Below are positions 26,901 through 34,555 of a stretch of 64,000 nt of DNA, piece after piece. Source of the DNA: WTXA01 sp964415195 (lineage in GTDB: Bacteria; Bacillota; TC1); assembly GCA_964415195.1 (NCBI GenBank), contig CAYPYD010000002.1, positions 1 to 64,000 of the forward strand, written 5' to 3'. The translations under genes and the position numbers were made by a program. The notes beneath the pieces are model-generated. The model worked only from the letters and a program-made list of their open reading frames with translations. It made no database searches and had not been told where the DNA came from. Numbering within the stretch: the first letter of the stretch is position 1; each line of letters opens with the position of its first letter.

Positions 26901-29900
26901 AGTTATTCTCTATATATTGATATTAATTTTCAACCCAAATCTAATACCTTTAGGTATATTCTGTATGCTTGTATGGTTTAGCGCACCAGTTATAGCCTAT
27001 TGGATTAGTAAAGATCAAAAAAAAGTAGAAGTAAAAGTCACTGAAAAAGAAATCCAGGAACTGGGAAGAATAGCCAGGAAAACTTGGCGTTATTTCGAAG
27101 AATTTGCAAACAGCAAAAATCATTATCTGGCACCAGATAATTATCAAGTATACCCAACAAGAGGTCTGGCTTACAGAACTTCTCCAACTAACATAGGTCT
27201 TGGACTACTTGCAACTTTATCAGCTAGAGATTTTGGCTATATCGGGACCAAAGAAATGTTGGAGCAAATAGAAAAAACTATAACAACTATAGAGAACCTG
27301 GATAAGTGGAACGGTCATCTATATAACTGGTATAATACCAACACCTTAAAAACCTTACAACCAGCATATGTTTCAACAGTAGATAGTGGAAATTTAGTAG
27401 GATATTTAATAACTTTGGCTCAAGGATTAAAAGGATATTTGGATAAACCTTTGATTGATAATCAATTTTTCAAAGGAATTAAAGATACCCTTAATTGTAT
27501 TGGTGAAGAAGGAATATCAGCTTGTCAAAAATATCTTGATTATCTTTCATTACAAGGAGAAGATGTCCAATATCCATATGGCTGGAATAAGGCAATGGAA
27601 GAAATTACTACAATATGTGGTATACAAGATTTGAAAAAAACTTTTTGGATTTACAAAGTAGAAAATATGCTTCAAAAATTTGATAGCGAAATTCAAGAAT
27701 TCTTACCAGGATCATCTCTTTTAAAAACATTTAGCAAAGAAATCATGAAGTTAAAAGATACTGAAGAATTACTTTTATTACTTAATAAGAATCCTAAATT
27801 AAAAGATTTGCCTGAACACTATGTTCTTCTGGGAACTAAGTTGAAAGCCTTGACATTATTTATTGAAAAAAGTAAAAATGACAAGATGAGGAAGAATTTA
27901 ATTGGACTTCAGGAACTAGAATTTAAATTACTTAACACTAAGGCTAAAGTTGTAGACTTCTTAAGAAGATATCATGAATTAATAACAAGAATAGAAGTTC
28001 TTCATAATGACATGAAGTTTTTGCCGCTATATGATAAAAAGAAACAACTATTCTCTATAGGATATAATTTTGAAGATAATAAACTAACCAACTCATATTA
28101 TGATCTATTAGCATCAGAGGCTAGACTTACTAGTTATATAAGCATAGCAAAAGGTGAGATACCAGTAACACATTGGTTTAAAATGGGAAGGGCCTTAACA
28201 GTAGTTGGTAGATACAAGGGGCTAGTTTCATGGACAGGTACTATGTTTGAGTATTTAATGCCTTTACTTATTATGAAAACCTATAAACATACTCTTATGG
28301 ATGAAACTTATTCCTTTGTGATAAAGAGTCAAAAGAAATATGCAAAAATGAGAAATATGCCTTGGGGTATTTCTGAATCAGCTTTCAATTTATTAGATCA
28401 TAACCAGGAATACCAATATAAGGCGATTGGAGTACCATGGTTAGGACTAAAAAGAGGTTTGATAGAGGATGCTGTGACAACTCCTTATGCAACTTGTCTA
28501 GCTCTGATGGTGGATCCTAGAGGAGCTATGGAAAATCTACAAAAACTGAAATCAGAAGGACTAGAAGGCAGATATGGTTACTATGAAGCCGCAGATTATA
28601 CAAAAGAAAGATTAGGTTCTGAATCTAGTCATCATATTATTAAAAGTTTTATGGCACATCATCAAGGTATGAGCTTACTTGCTTTAAATAATTTCTTAAA
28701 TAAAAATATTATGCAGGAACGGTTTCATCAAGACCCGGCAATGGATGCTTCAAGATTACTACTTCAAGAAAAAGTGCCTGGAAATGTCTTGATAACCAAA
28801 ACTCATAAGGAAAAGGTTATTCCATATAAAGAAGATATTATCAAGGAAAAAAGAGCAATACGTACATTCTATCAACCCGAACTGATATTTCCTAAAGCCC
28901 ATATCCTAACAAATGGAAATTATTCCATAATGATTACTGATCGTGGAACAGGTTATAGTAAAAATAAATTAATGGCTGTAACTAGATGGAGAATGGATAA
29001 TGCCTTAGATTCTTACGGTATGTTTTTCTATCTTAAAAATTTAGATACTGATGCTATCTGGTCTGCTACTTATGCACCATTTAATACAAAAGCAGATAAT
29101 TATGAAGTAACCTTTATGGCCGATAAGGCCATTTACCTAAGAAGAGATGGAGATATAGAAACTAAAACTGAGGTATTAGCAGCCTCTGGAGAAAATGCTG
29201 AAATACGAAGATTGTCTATAACAAACAAAGGTGAAGAAACTTGTAATATTGAAGTAACTAGTTATAGTGAAATAGTTCTAGCATCACAAGATGCAGATGA
29301 GTATCATCCTGCATTTAGTAATTTGTTCATTGAAACTGAATTTAATAAAGAACTAAATTGCTTAATTGGTAGCCGTAGACCTAAGTCAAAACTAGATAAA
29401 ACCACATGGATTGGACAAAGTACAGTATTACAAGGTAATAGCACTGGTGAAATTCAATATGAAACAGACCGTATGAAATGGCTAGGTAGAGGCAGAAATC
29501 TAAAAAATCCTCTAGCTATCTTAAGTGGGAAACCTTTATCTAACACTACAGGACCTGTTCTTGATCCGGTAATGAGCATGAGGGTAAAAGTTAGTATTGA
29601 ACCAGGTAAAACTGCCAAAATTTCATATGTTACAACTGTGGCTGAAAGTAATGAATATCTTCTGACTAAAATTGAAAAATATTCTAGTCCAGATAGAATT
29701 GAGGGAGCCTTTAATTTAGCACAAGTAAGAAGCAGTTTAGAAATGAAATATCTCAATATGAAAGAAGAAGAAGAAGAGCTTTACCAAAATATGCTAGCAG
29801 ATGTAATATTTGCAAGTCCATTAAGAAATAAGAATCAAAAACAGATAATGGAAAATACAAAAGGTCAGTCTGCGTTATGGCGCTATAGCATTTCAGGAGA

Positions 29901-32715
29901 CTTACCAATAATTTTAGTTGTTTTAAATAATAATAATCAGATGAAATTATTATCAGAAGTTTTAAAAGCACAAGAATATTGCCATTTAATGGATATTGTT
30001 GTGGACTTGGTAATTTTAAATGAAGAGGAACATACCTATGATGCACCGTTGAATCAATTGATTTCTGATATTATATTATCGAGTCAGACACATGACTATG
30101 CTAGTAGAATTAAACATGTTTTTGTTTTGGATAAGGGTAAAGTATTGGAAGAAGATATTCCTCTGTTATATGCAGTTTCAAGATTGGTCTTTAAAGGAGA
30201 TGATGGTAACTTAAGTGAACAGCTTGAAAGAGGAAAGAAAAAGTTCTTACCAAGTACAGTTGAGTTTGAAAAAATTGCTTACAATGCCAATAATAATATG
30301 GAATCGCCGGAAATACCATCTCTTCTATATTTTAATAAATTGGGTGGTTTTAATGAGACCGGTGACGAATATATCATTAAACTAAATAATGATCAATTAA
30401 CACCTGCTCCTTGGATTAATGTTATAACTAATGAGAATTTTGGATTTTTAGTATCAGAGTCTGGCTCCGGCTATACCTGGTCTGGAAATAGTCGTGAAAA
30501 CAAACTTACACCGTGGTTTAATGATCCTGTTGCCGATCCTTCAGGTGAGGTTATTTACTTAAGGGATGAGGATACTGGTCATATTTGGACTCCATCAGCT
30601 TCACCAATTAGGGAAAAGGAACCTTATGTTATTCATCATGGATTTGGCTATACTAGATTTGAACACAATAGTAATGAGATTGAGCAAATTCTTACTCAAT
30701 TTGTCCCAGTTGATGAATCAGTCAAATTAAGCTTGTTATCATTGAAAAATACCTCGGATAAAAAGAAAAAAATTAAAGTTACATATTGCGTGAAGCCAGT
30801 CTTAGGTGTCATTAGGAAAAATTCTATTTTACATATTAAGTCAAATTTAGACATTAGCGGAGCGATACTACTGGAAAATCCATACAATGAGGATTTTCCT
30901 GGTGAAGTTTGTTTTGTTGAGGCTTCTATCCAAGAGCGATCAGTTACAAACGATGGCAAGGAATTTTTTGGAAATGGAAATGCAACCTCACCAGATTGCT
31001 TGAAGCGGGAAAAACTATCTGGGAACATTGATATGGTAGAGGATCCTTGTGGTGCCATTCAAATAGAGGTAGTGCTAAAACCTAATGAGAGTAAAGATAT
31101 AGTATTTCAATTAGGTATTGGTAAAGAAATTACTAAGATACAAAAGTTGATGAAAAAATATAGATCTATTGAAAATACTAAATTAGCTTTAAAAAGTGTT
31201 AAGGAATTTTGGTTAGAAAAGTTACAAACTGTTCAAGTCAAAACTCCGGCAAAATCAATGGATCTGATGCTCAATGGTTGGCTTCAGTATCAGTTAATCT
31301 CTAGTAGATTATGGGCACGATGTGGATTTTATCAGGCAGGTGGAGCCTTCGGGTTTAGGGATCAACTACAAGATTGTCTATCGATTGCTAATATTTGGCC
31401 TGAAGCTGCCAGAAAGCAAATTTTACTTCATGGTAAGCATCAATATGTTGAGGGAGATGTTCAACATTGGTGGCATGAACCAACTAGTAAGGGTGTACGT
31501 ACCCGATTTTCTGATGACCGTTTGTGGCTTCCTTATGTGACTGCAGAATATATAAGGATTACAGGAGACGTAACAATTTTAAATGAAGAACTTCCATTTC
31601 TAATCGAGAATGAGTTAAATGAGTATGAAGATGATAGATATGGAACACCAAAGGTGTCAGAAGAGAAAGCAAGCTTATATGAACATTGTCTAAGGGCTAT
31701 TGAAGTATCACTAAAGTTTGGAAAACATGGACTTCCTCTTATGGGATCTGGTGACTGGAATGATGGTATGAATGAAGTTGCTAATAGAGGGATGGGCGAA
31801 AGTGTCTGGTTAGGTTGGTTTATAATATCTGTTCTGAATGATTTTACTCCATTATGCAAAAAAATGGGTGATGATAAACTAGAAGAGAAGTACAATGGCA
31901 TTATGAAAAAAATTCTTGGTGCTATTGAAAAAGAGGCTTGGGATGGTAAGTGGTATCGTAGAGCTTATTTTGATAATGGGTTGCCTTTAGGTTCTGAACA
32001 AAACAATGATTGCAAAATTGATTCGATATCCCAAAGCTGGGCTGTTATCTCAGGCCAAGGTAAGCATAGTAGGGCAAAAGAAGCTATGAATTCAATGGAG
32101 AACTATTTAATAAGTCGTGAAGATGGGTTGATGAAACTTTTGACTCCACCATTTGATTTAGGCAAAGAGGAACCTGGATATATTAAAGGTTATGTTCCTG
32201 GAACCAGGGAAAATGGTGGTCAGTATACTCATGCTGCTGCTTGGGCAATTATTGCCTTTGCTAAACTTGGTAATGGAAATAAAGCATTGGAGCTTTTTGA
32301 ATTACTTAATCCTATAAATCTTACAAATAATTACAGGGAGTATTCAAGATATAAAGTTGAACCTTATGTCATTGCTGCTGATGTTTATAGTTCATATCCT
32401 CATATTGGAAGAGGTGGATGGACCTGGTATACTGGAGCAGCTGGTTGGATGCATAGGGCTGGATTAGAGAATATATTAGGATTTCAAAAAAATGGTGACA
32501 CTATATTAATGGATCCATGTATACCAAGTCATTGGAAAGAGTATGAGTTATCATATCGATATAAATCTGCAAATTATCATATAACAGTTAAAAACTCTAA
32601 AGGTAAAACGAAGGGTGTAACTCAATTGCTTGTTGATGGGATTACTTTAGAGGGTCAAGTATTTCCTCTAAATGATGATTTAAAGAACCATGAAGTTGAA
32701 GTTGTATTAGGTTAA
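23956..32715 (+). CDS. Cyclic beta-1,2-glucan synthase-like giant enzyme (GT84-GH189-GH94)
   Basis: This 2919-residue membrane protein has the architecture of NdvB/Cgs: an N-terminal anchor (about 10-31), two helices at about 437-480, a GT84 glycosyltransferase with LDSDTILP (about 654) and YRWTRGDW (about 803), then more helices at about 850-1015. A cyclisation-type domain follows (GLAYRTSPTNIGLGLL, about 1070). The C-terminal part is GH94 phosphorylase-like with two beta domains (from about 1650 and 2130), QDCLSIANIWPEAAR, DVQHWWHEP and the catalytic SGDWNDGMNEV (about 2597). In proteobacteria the enzyme polymerises UDP-glucose to beta-1,2-glucan, trims and cyclises it. Length is close to known members. 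It appears intact and monocistronic, with a strong terminator. Confidence 0.88.
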   Translation: MNSINGILSNLGIFVLFIFIILFILWLLLKRTSSSNRLNSQDVLLSGEELEKHAQIKAREHTITSQPKYQAWPITQLNANYDMIISVYKELNEDIQKKRPVPPAAEWLLDNFYIIEEQVKGLRRDLNKKTFLQLPVLKNGDLKGQARIFAIAVEIVSHTDGQIDDKVILEYLNAYQTQNILFDREIWAMPIVIRLALLEKIRFLSEDIKKTKNNWHKADRTYKQWLENDEEVHKQFLITLKENLNKMEEINPSYIEHLLYSIRRSGKSNVNVLRIMDKVLKKFGTTTEKITNKEHNYQSVKTVSMGNCITSLHFMTTMDWADLFENASYIERIFIQDPLSIYKEMDIDTRNHYHAKIQELAARFRVSELYLAQKVLDLANQALESTQPEKRNDPVEQRTWHVGYYLFGKGIKILENSQEKKIEIIEKLRKFVLNKPEVIYFTSIITLTLLLMAIVVRFTVMSTDINYIVLAIIAGLVLFIPSSEIAITAVNWIICKAIKPTVFPKMALKSGIPENLSTIVATPTLLSDESTVEELLARMESNYLTNREDNLYFVLIGAYADSNSTNIKNGKIIVEKTMNGIKKLNETYANGSADKFYFFHRRSLFNEENSKWFGWERKRGALLEFNDMLLGAEDTSFGYFSASLKHLANVKYIITLDSDTILPIGMAKKMIGSMAHPLNCPVIDKKRGIVVEGYGLMQPRIQVELESSNKTLFSRIFAGQGGMDPYANAISDVYQDLFGEGSYTGKGIYDLKVFQNVLKNTIPENSVLSHDLLEGSFVRTGLVSDLKLMDSHPSQYNGSASRIYRWTRGDWQLLPYLYNKIKNANDELVQNPLSRLSKWKILDNLRRSLVAPSLMILLALSFSILPGNIYFWIALFLLPQSLPLLIGVLHSLIHERPIIRRIKRDKPIIIGSKAELLQFLLNLMFLPYQAWLMIKAIIITMNRVYITNKNLLEWVTSAELEKKQKNSLKSYIISMKTSLIGAVILYILILIFNPNLIPLGIFCMLVWFSAPVIAYWISKDQKKVEVKVTEKEIQELGRIARKTWRYFEEFANSKNHYLAPDNYQVYPTRGLAYRTSPTNIGLGLLATLSARDFGYIGTKEMLEQIEKTITTIENLDKWNGHLYNWYNTNTLKTLQPAYVSTVDSGNLVGYLITLAQGLKGYLDKPLIDNQFFKGIKDTLNCIGEEGISACQKYLDYLSLQGEDVQYPYGWNKAMEEITTICGIQDLKKTFWIYKVENMLQKFDSEIQEFLPGSSLLKTFSKEIMKLKDTEELLLLLNKNPKLKDLPEHYVLLGTKLKALTLFIEKSKNDKMRKNLIGLQELEFKLLNTKAKVVDFLRRYHELITRIEVLHNDMKFLPLYDKKKQLFSIGYNFEDNKLTNSYYDLLASEARLTSYISIAKGEIPVTHWFKMGRALTVVGRYKGLVSWTGTMFEYLMPLLIMKTYKHTLMDETYSFVIKSQKKYAKMRNMPWGISESAFNLLDHNQEYQYKAIGVPWLGLKRGLIEDAVTTPYATCLALMVDPRGAMENLQKLKSEGLEGRYGYYEAADYTKERLGSESSHHIIKSFMAHHQGMSLLALNNFLNKNIMQERFHQDPAMDASRLLLQEKVPGNVLITKTHKEKVIPYKEDIIKEKRAIRTFYQPELIFPKAHILTNGNYSIMITDRGTGYSKNKLMAVTRWRMDNALDSYGMFFYLKNLDTDAIWSATYAPFNTKADNYEVTFMADKAIYLRRDGDIETKTEVLAASGENAEIRRLSITNKGEETCNIEVTSYSEIVLASQDADEYHPAFSNLFIETEFNKELNCLIGSRRPKSKLDKTTWIGQSTVLQGNSTGEIQYETDRMKWLGRGRNLKNPLAILSGKPLSNTTGPVLDPVMSMRVKVSIEPGKTAKISYVTTVAESNEYLLTKIEKYSSPDRIEGAFNLAQVRSSLEMKYLNMKEEEEELYQNMLADVIFASPLRNKNQKQIMENTKGQSALWRYSISGDLPIILVVLNNNNQMKLLSEVLKAQEYCHLMDIVVDLVILNEEEHTYDAPLNQLISDIILSSQTHDYASRIKHVFVLDKGKVLEEDIPLLYAVSRLVFKGDDGNLSEQLERGKKKFLPSTVEFEKIAYNANNNMESPEIPSLLYFNKLGGFNETGDEYIIKLNNDQLTPAPWINVITNENFGFLVSESGSGYTWSGNSRENKLTPWFNDPVADPSGEVIYLRDEDTGHIWTPSASPIREKEPYVIHHGFGYTRFEHNSNEIEQILTQFVPVDESVKLSLLSLKNTSDKKKKIKVTYCVKPVLGVIRKNSILHIKSNLDISGAILLENPYNEDFPGEVCFVEASIQERSVTNDGKEFFGNGNATSPDCLKREKLSGNIDMVEDPCGAIQIEVVLKPNESKDIVFQLGIGKEITKIQKLMKKYRSIENTKLALKSVKEFWLEKLQTVQVKTPAKSMDLMLNGWLQYQLISSRLWARCGFYQAGGAFGFRDQLQDCLSIANIWPEAARKQILLHGKHQYVEGDVQHWWHEPTSKGVRTRFSDDRLWLPYVTAEYIRITGDVTILNEELPFLIENELNEYEDDRYGTPKVSEEKASLYEHCLRAIEVSLKFGKHGLPLMGSGDWNDGMNEVANRGMGESVWLGWFIISVLNDFTPLCKKMGDDKLEEKYNGIMKKILGAIEKEAWDGKWYRRAYFDNGLPLGSEQNNDCKIDSISQSWAVISGQGKHSRAKEAMNSMENYLISREDGLMKLLTPPFDLGKEEPGYIKGYVPGTRENGGQYTHAAAWAIIAFAKLGNGNKALELFELLNPINLTNNYREYSRYKVEPYVIAADVYSSYPHIGRGGWTWYTGAAGWMHRAGLENILGFQKNGDTILMDPCIPSHWKEYELSYRYKSANYHITVKNSKGKTKGVTQLLVDGITLEGQVFPLNDDLKNHEVEVVLG

Positions 32716-32730
32716 TTCTGGGATTATATT

Positions 32731-32770
32731 AAAAGAAGCCAGTCACCCTTGTTGATGACTGGCTTCTTTT
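32731..32770. terminator. Bidirectional terminator after the glucan synthase
   Basis: A perfect 15-base stem (AAAAGAAGCCAGTCA with its complement) has A on the left and T on the right. On the minus strand it directly follows the stop of a gene remnant. Confidence 0.9.
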
Positions 32771-32866
32771 CTAATTCTTAGTTATAGCTACTTTCCAAAT
32801 ATCAGATCCTTCTTCAATTTGAATTTTGATGTATGGATACAGATTTATTTGATAATATATATTATC
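32771..32866 (-). pseudogene. Short 3' remnant of a decayed gene
   Basis: On the minus strand a 31-codon frame reads DNIYYQINLYPYIKIQ... and ends WKVAITKN followed by TAG, then directly the terminator at 32731-32770. The frame is opened by an in-frame TAG at 32867-32869, upstream of which the reading continues (SIEVYHTRS). The composition is protein-like and there is no start codon. The parent family is not recognised. Confidence 0.4.
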
Positions 32867-33013
32867 CTATGAGCGAGTATGATATACTTCAATAGAAAAG
32901 ACTAAATAATTTGATAAAATTATCTCAATTTATACTTGAAAGTGTAAAGCTTTAGTGGATTTATGATATAATATTTTCATTTAATAAAATGCATTTAATA
33001 CAAGGGGGTTAGG

Positions 33014-34045
33014 ATGAAAAAAAGTAGAATTTTTATTAGTGTAGGCCTTATCTTATTAGGTTCATTACTTATTGCTATAGCTTTTGTTTTTGGTGGTGAG
33101 GGTGATAAAATAAAAAATGATAATGATGGAATCTATCCTGAACCGATTGGCACAGATTCAGGTGTTATCAAAAATTCTTCCACAACAGGATTAGCTTTTG
33201 ATGGAGATTATAAGCCTGTTATGGCGGTTATTGAAAATTCTCCTGCTGCTAGACCTCAAACTGGTTTGCAAACTGCCGATGTAGTTTATGAAGTAATGGT
33301 TGAAGGAAGTATTACACGTTTTGTAAGTGTGTTTTCTGATAAGGTTCCTGAACAAATATTACCTATAAGAAGTGGCAGAGCACCATTTTTATATATACAA
33401 CAGGAATGGGATGGTTTGTTCATGCATTTTGGTGCCTCGGGCACGGCTTCAAACCCTCAAGACTATACTTTTACTGGCAATAAACTCTTTAAGGATATAA
33501 AGATAGATTTAGATGGCATAACTGGGTATAAGGATGGTATATTTAAAAGAGTAAATACCGCACCTGCCCCTCACAACGTTATGGGTAATCCGTTACTAGC
33601 ACAAAAGCTATATAATTATGAGCCTAAACCATTGGATTGGAAGTTTGATGCTAAAGTATTTTATCCAGGCGAATCAGTAACTGCTGTTGAGCTTCCATTT
33701 ACAACTAGTACTAGAAATTATGTTTCTTATACATACGATTTTAATAAAGGTGTTTATCTTCGTTTTATGAGTGGCGTTCCATTTATGTCATCAGAAACTA
33801 ATTCTCAATTAGAAGTGAAGAATGTGATAGTTCAATATACTTCCTATTCTATCAAGGGCTCAATATACAAGGATTGGGTTATGGTTGGTGCTGGTAAGGC
33901 TGATTTCTATATTGGTGGTATGTATGTTCAAGGTAGTTGGTCCAAGGATTCACCAACTGCACAAACCATGTACAAGGACGCTGAAGGTAATCCAATAGTT
34001 CTAAAACCAGGCAATACTTGGATACATATACATCCTAATAAATAG
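33014..34045 (+). CDS. DUF3048 (YerB-like) membrane-anchored protein
   Basis: This 343-residue protein begins with a membrane anchor (ISVGLILLGSLLIAIAFVFGG) and lacks a lipobox cysteine. The extracellular part has YKPVMAVIENSPAARPQTGLQTADVVYEVMVEGSITRF (about 66-103), IRSGRAPFLYI and a C-terminal GNPIVLKPGNTWIHI, all typical of the YerB/DUF3048 family, whose function is not known. An extended -10 (TGATATAAT ending 32972) and AGGGGG lie upstream. It is a single gene, separated from the next operon by a new promoter. Confidence 0.87.
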   Translation: MKKSRIFISVGLILLGSLLIAIAFVFGGEGDKIKNDNDGIYPEPIGTDSGVIKNSSTTGLAFDGDYKPVMAVIENSPAARPQTGLQTADVVYEVMVEGSITRFVSVFSDKVPEQILPIRSGRAPFLYIQQEWDGLFMHFGASGTASNPQDYTFTGNKLFKDIKIDLDGITGYKDGIFKRVNTAPAPHNVMGNPLLAQKLYNYEPKPLDWKFDAKVFYPGESVTAVELPFTTSTRNYVSYTYDFNKGVYLRFMSGVPFMSSETNSQLEVKNVIVQYTSYSIKGSIYKDWVMVGAGKADFYIGGMYVQGSWSKDSPTAQTMYKDAEGNPIVLKPGNTWIHIHPNK

Positions 34046-34063
34046 AGTTGCATATGAAATATA

Positions 34064-34092
34064 TTGACTCTTCTTTGTACTAATGATAAAAT
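34064..34092 (+). promoter_or_regulatory. Promoter of the DUF4914/DUF6671/dihydropyrimidinase operon
   Basis: TTGACT at 34064-34069 and TAAAAT at 34087-34092 are separated by 17 bases, with an extended -10 TG at 34084-34085. The start point would be near 34099, six bases before a closed helix. Confidence 0.7.
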
Positions 34093-34098
34093 TATAAA

Positions 34099-34276
34099 GA
34101 AATGTGACGTTTTTATTTACTCAAGGACGAGCTAAACCATTTAAATAAAATGGGGGAGTAATGTCAAGGGGTTGTGAATGTTATATTATTTTGGAAGACC
34201 AATTTGTATAGTAAATAAACTAGACTAAGTGTAAGCCAATATTCAAATATTTTTTATTTGAATATTGGCTTTTTTG
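34099..34276 (+). promoter_or_regulatory. Candidate riboswitch: structured leader with terminator
   Basis: The first 70 bases of the transcript fold by eye into TGAC/GTCA (34105-34108 with 34163-34166), TTACTC/GAGTAA (34117-34122 with 34156-34161) and CCATTT/AAATGG (34137-34142 with 34148-34153), leaving an unpaired AAGGACGAGCTAAA strand. A strong 16-17-base-pair terminator (34233-34272) with a T run follows just before the first ribosome site. An aptamer-like 5' domain plus terminator is the usual riboswitch plan. It matches none of the classes I can recall. Confidence 0.5.
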
Positions 34277-34298
34277 TTATTTGGTTTTTTGTAAGGAG

Positions 34299-34553
34299 TT
34301 GAATTTTATCGAAATAATTGAGAATAATTCAAGTAGTTTATTATCCATAACAGATTTAATGTTAAAAATGTTGAATCAAGACTCTAGGTTTAAAAAAGCT
34401 ATGGAAAATATTAATTTTAGGTTGATATACAATGGGTTTATAATTCAAACCTACAATTATATTCAAAAGAATGATTGCAACGAATTACAAACTCTAGAGA
34501 AAGATTTTATAAATGTTTATGAAAATATGGAAAATTATAGTAAGGGGAATTAA
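34299..34553 (+). CDS. Small protein of unknown function, uncertain start
   Basis: An open frame of up to 90 codons ends three bases before the DUF4914-like gene. The ribosome site AAGGAG (34293-34298) lies inside the frame, directly before a TTG at 34299. No ATG or GTG is available, so the true start may be this TTG, an earlier TTG at 34281, or a rare ATC/ATA/ATT a few codons on. The product is a small, mostly helical protein (IIENNSSSLLSITDLMLKML..., LQTLEKDFINVYENME). No family is recognised. Its position right after the leader terminator makes it the first gene of the operon. Confidence 0.55.
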   Translation: MNFIEIIENNSSSLLSITDLMLKMLNQDSRFKKAMENINFRLIYNGFIIQTYNYIQKNDCNELQTLEKDFINVYENMENYSKGN

Positions 34554-34555
34554 AA

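Noticed and set aside
34120..34170. Cyclic di-GMP (GEMM) riboswitch
   Set aside because: The CTAAACC stretch recalls GEMM-I, but the conserved GGGACGCAAAGCC side is missing and the helices differ.
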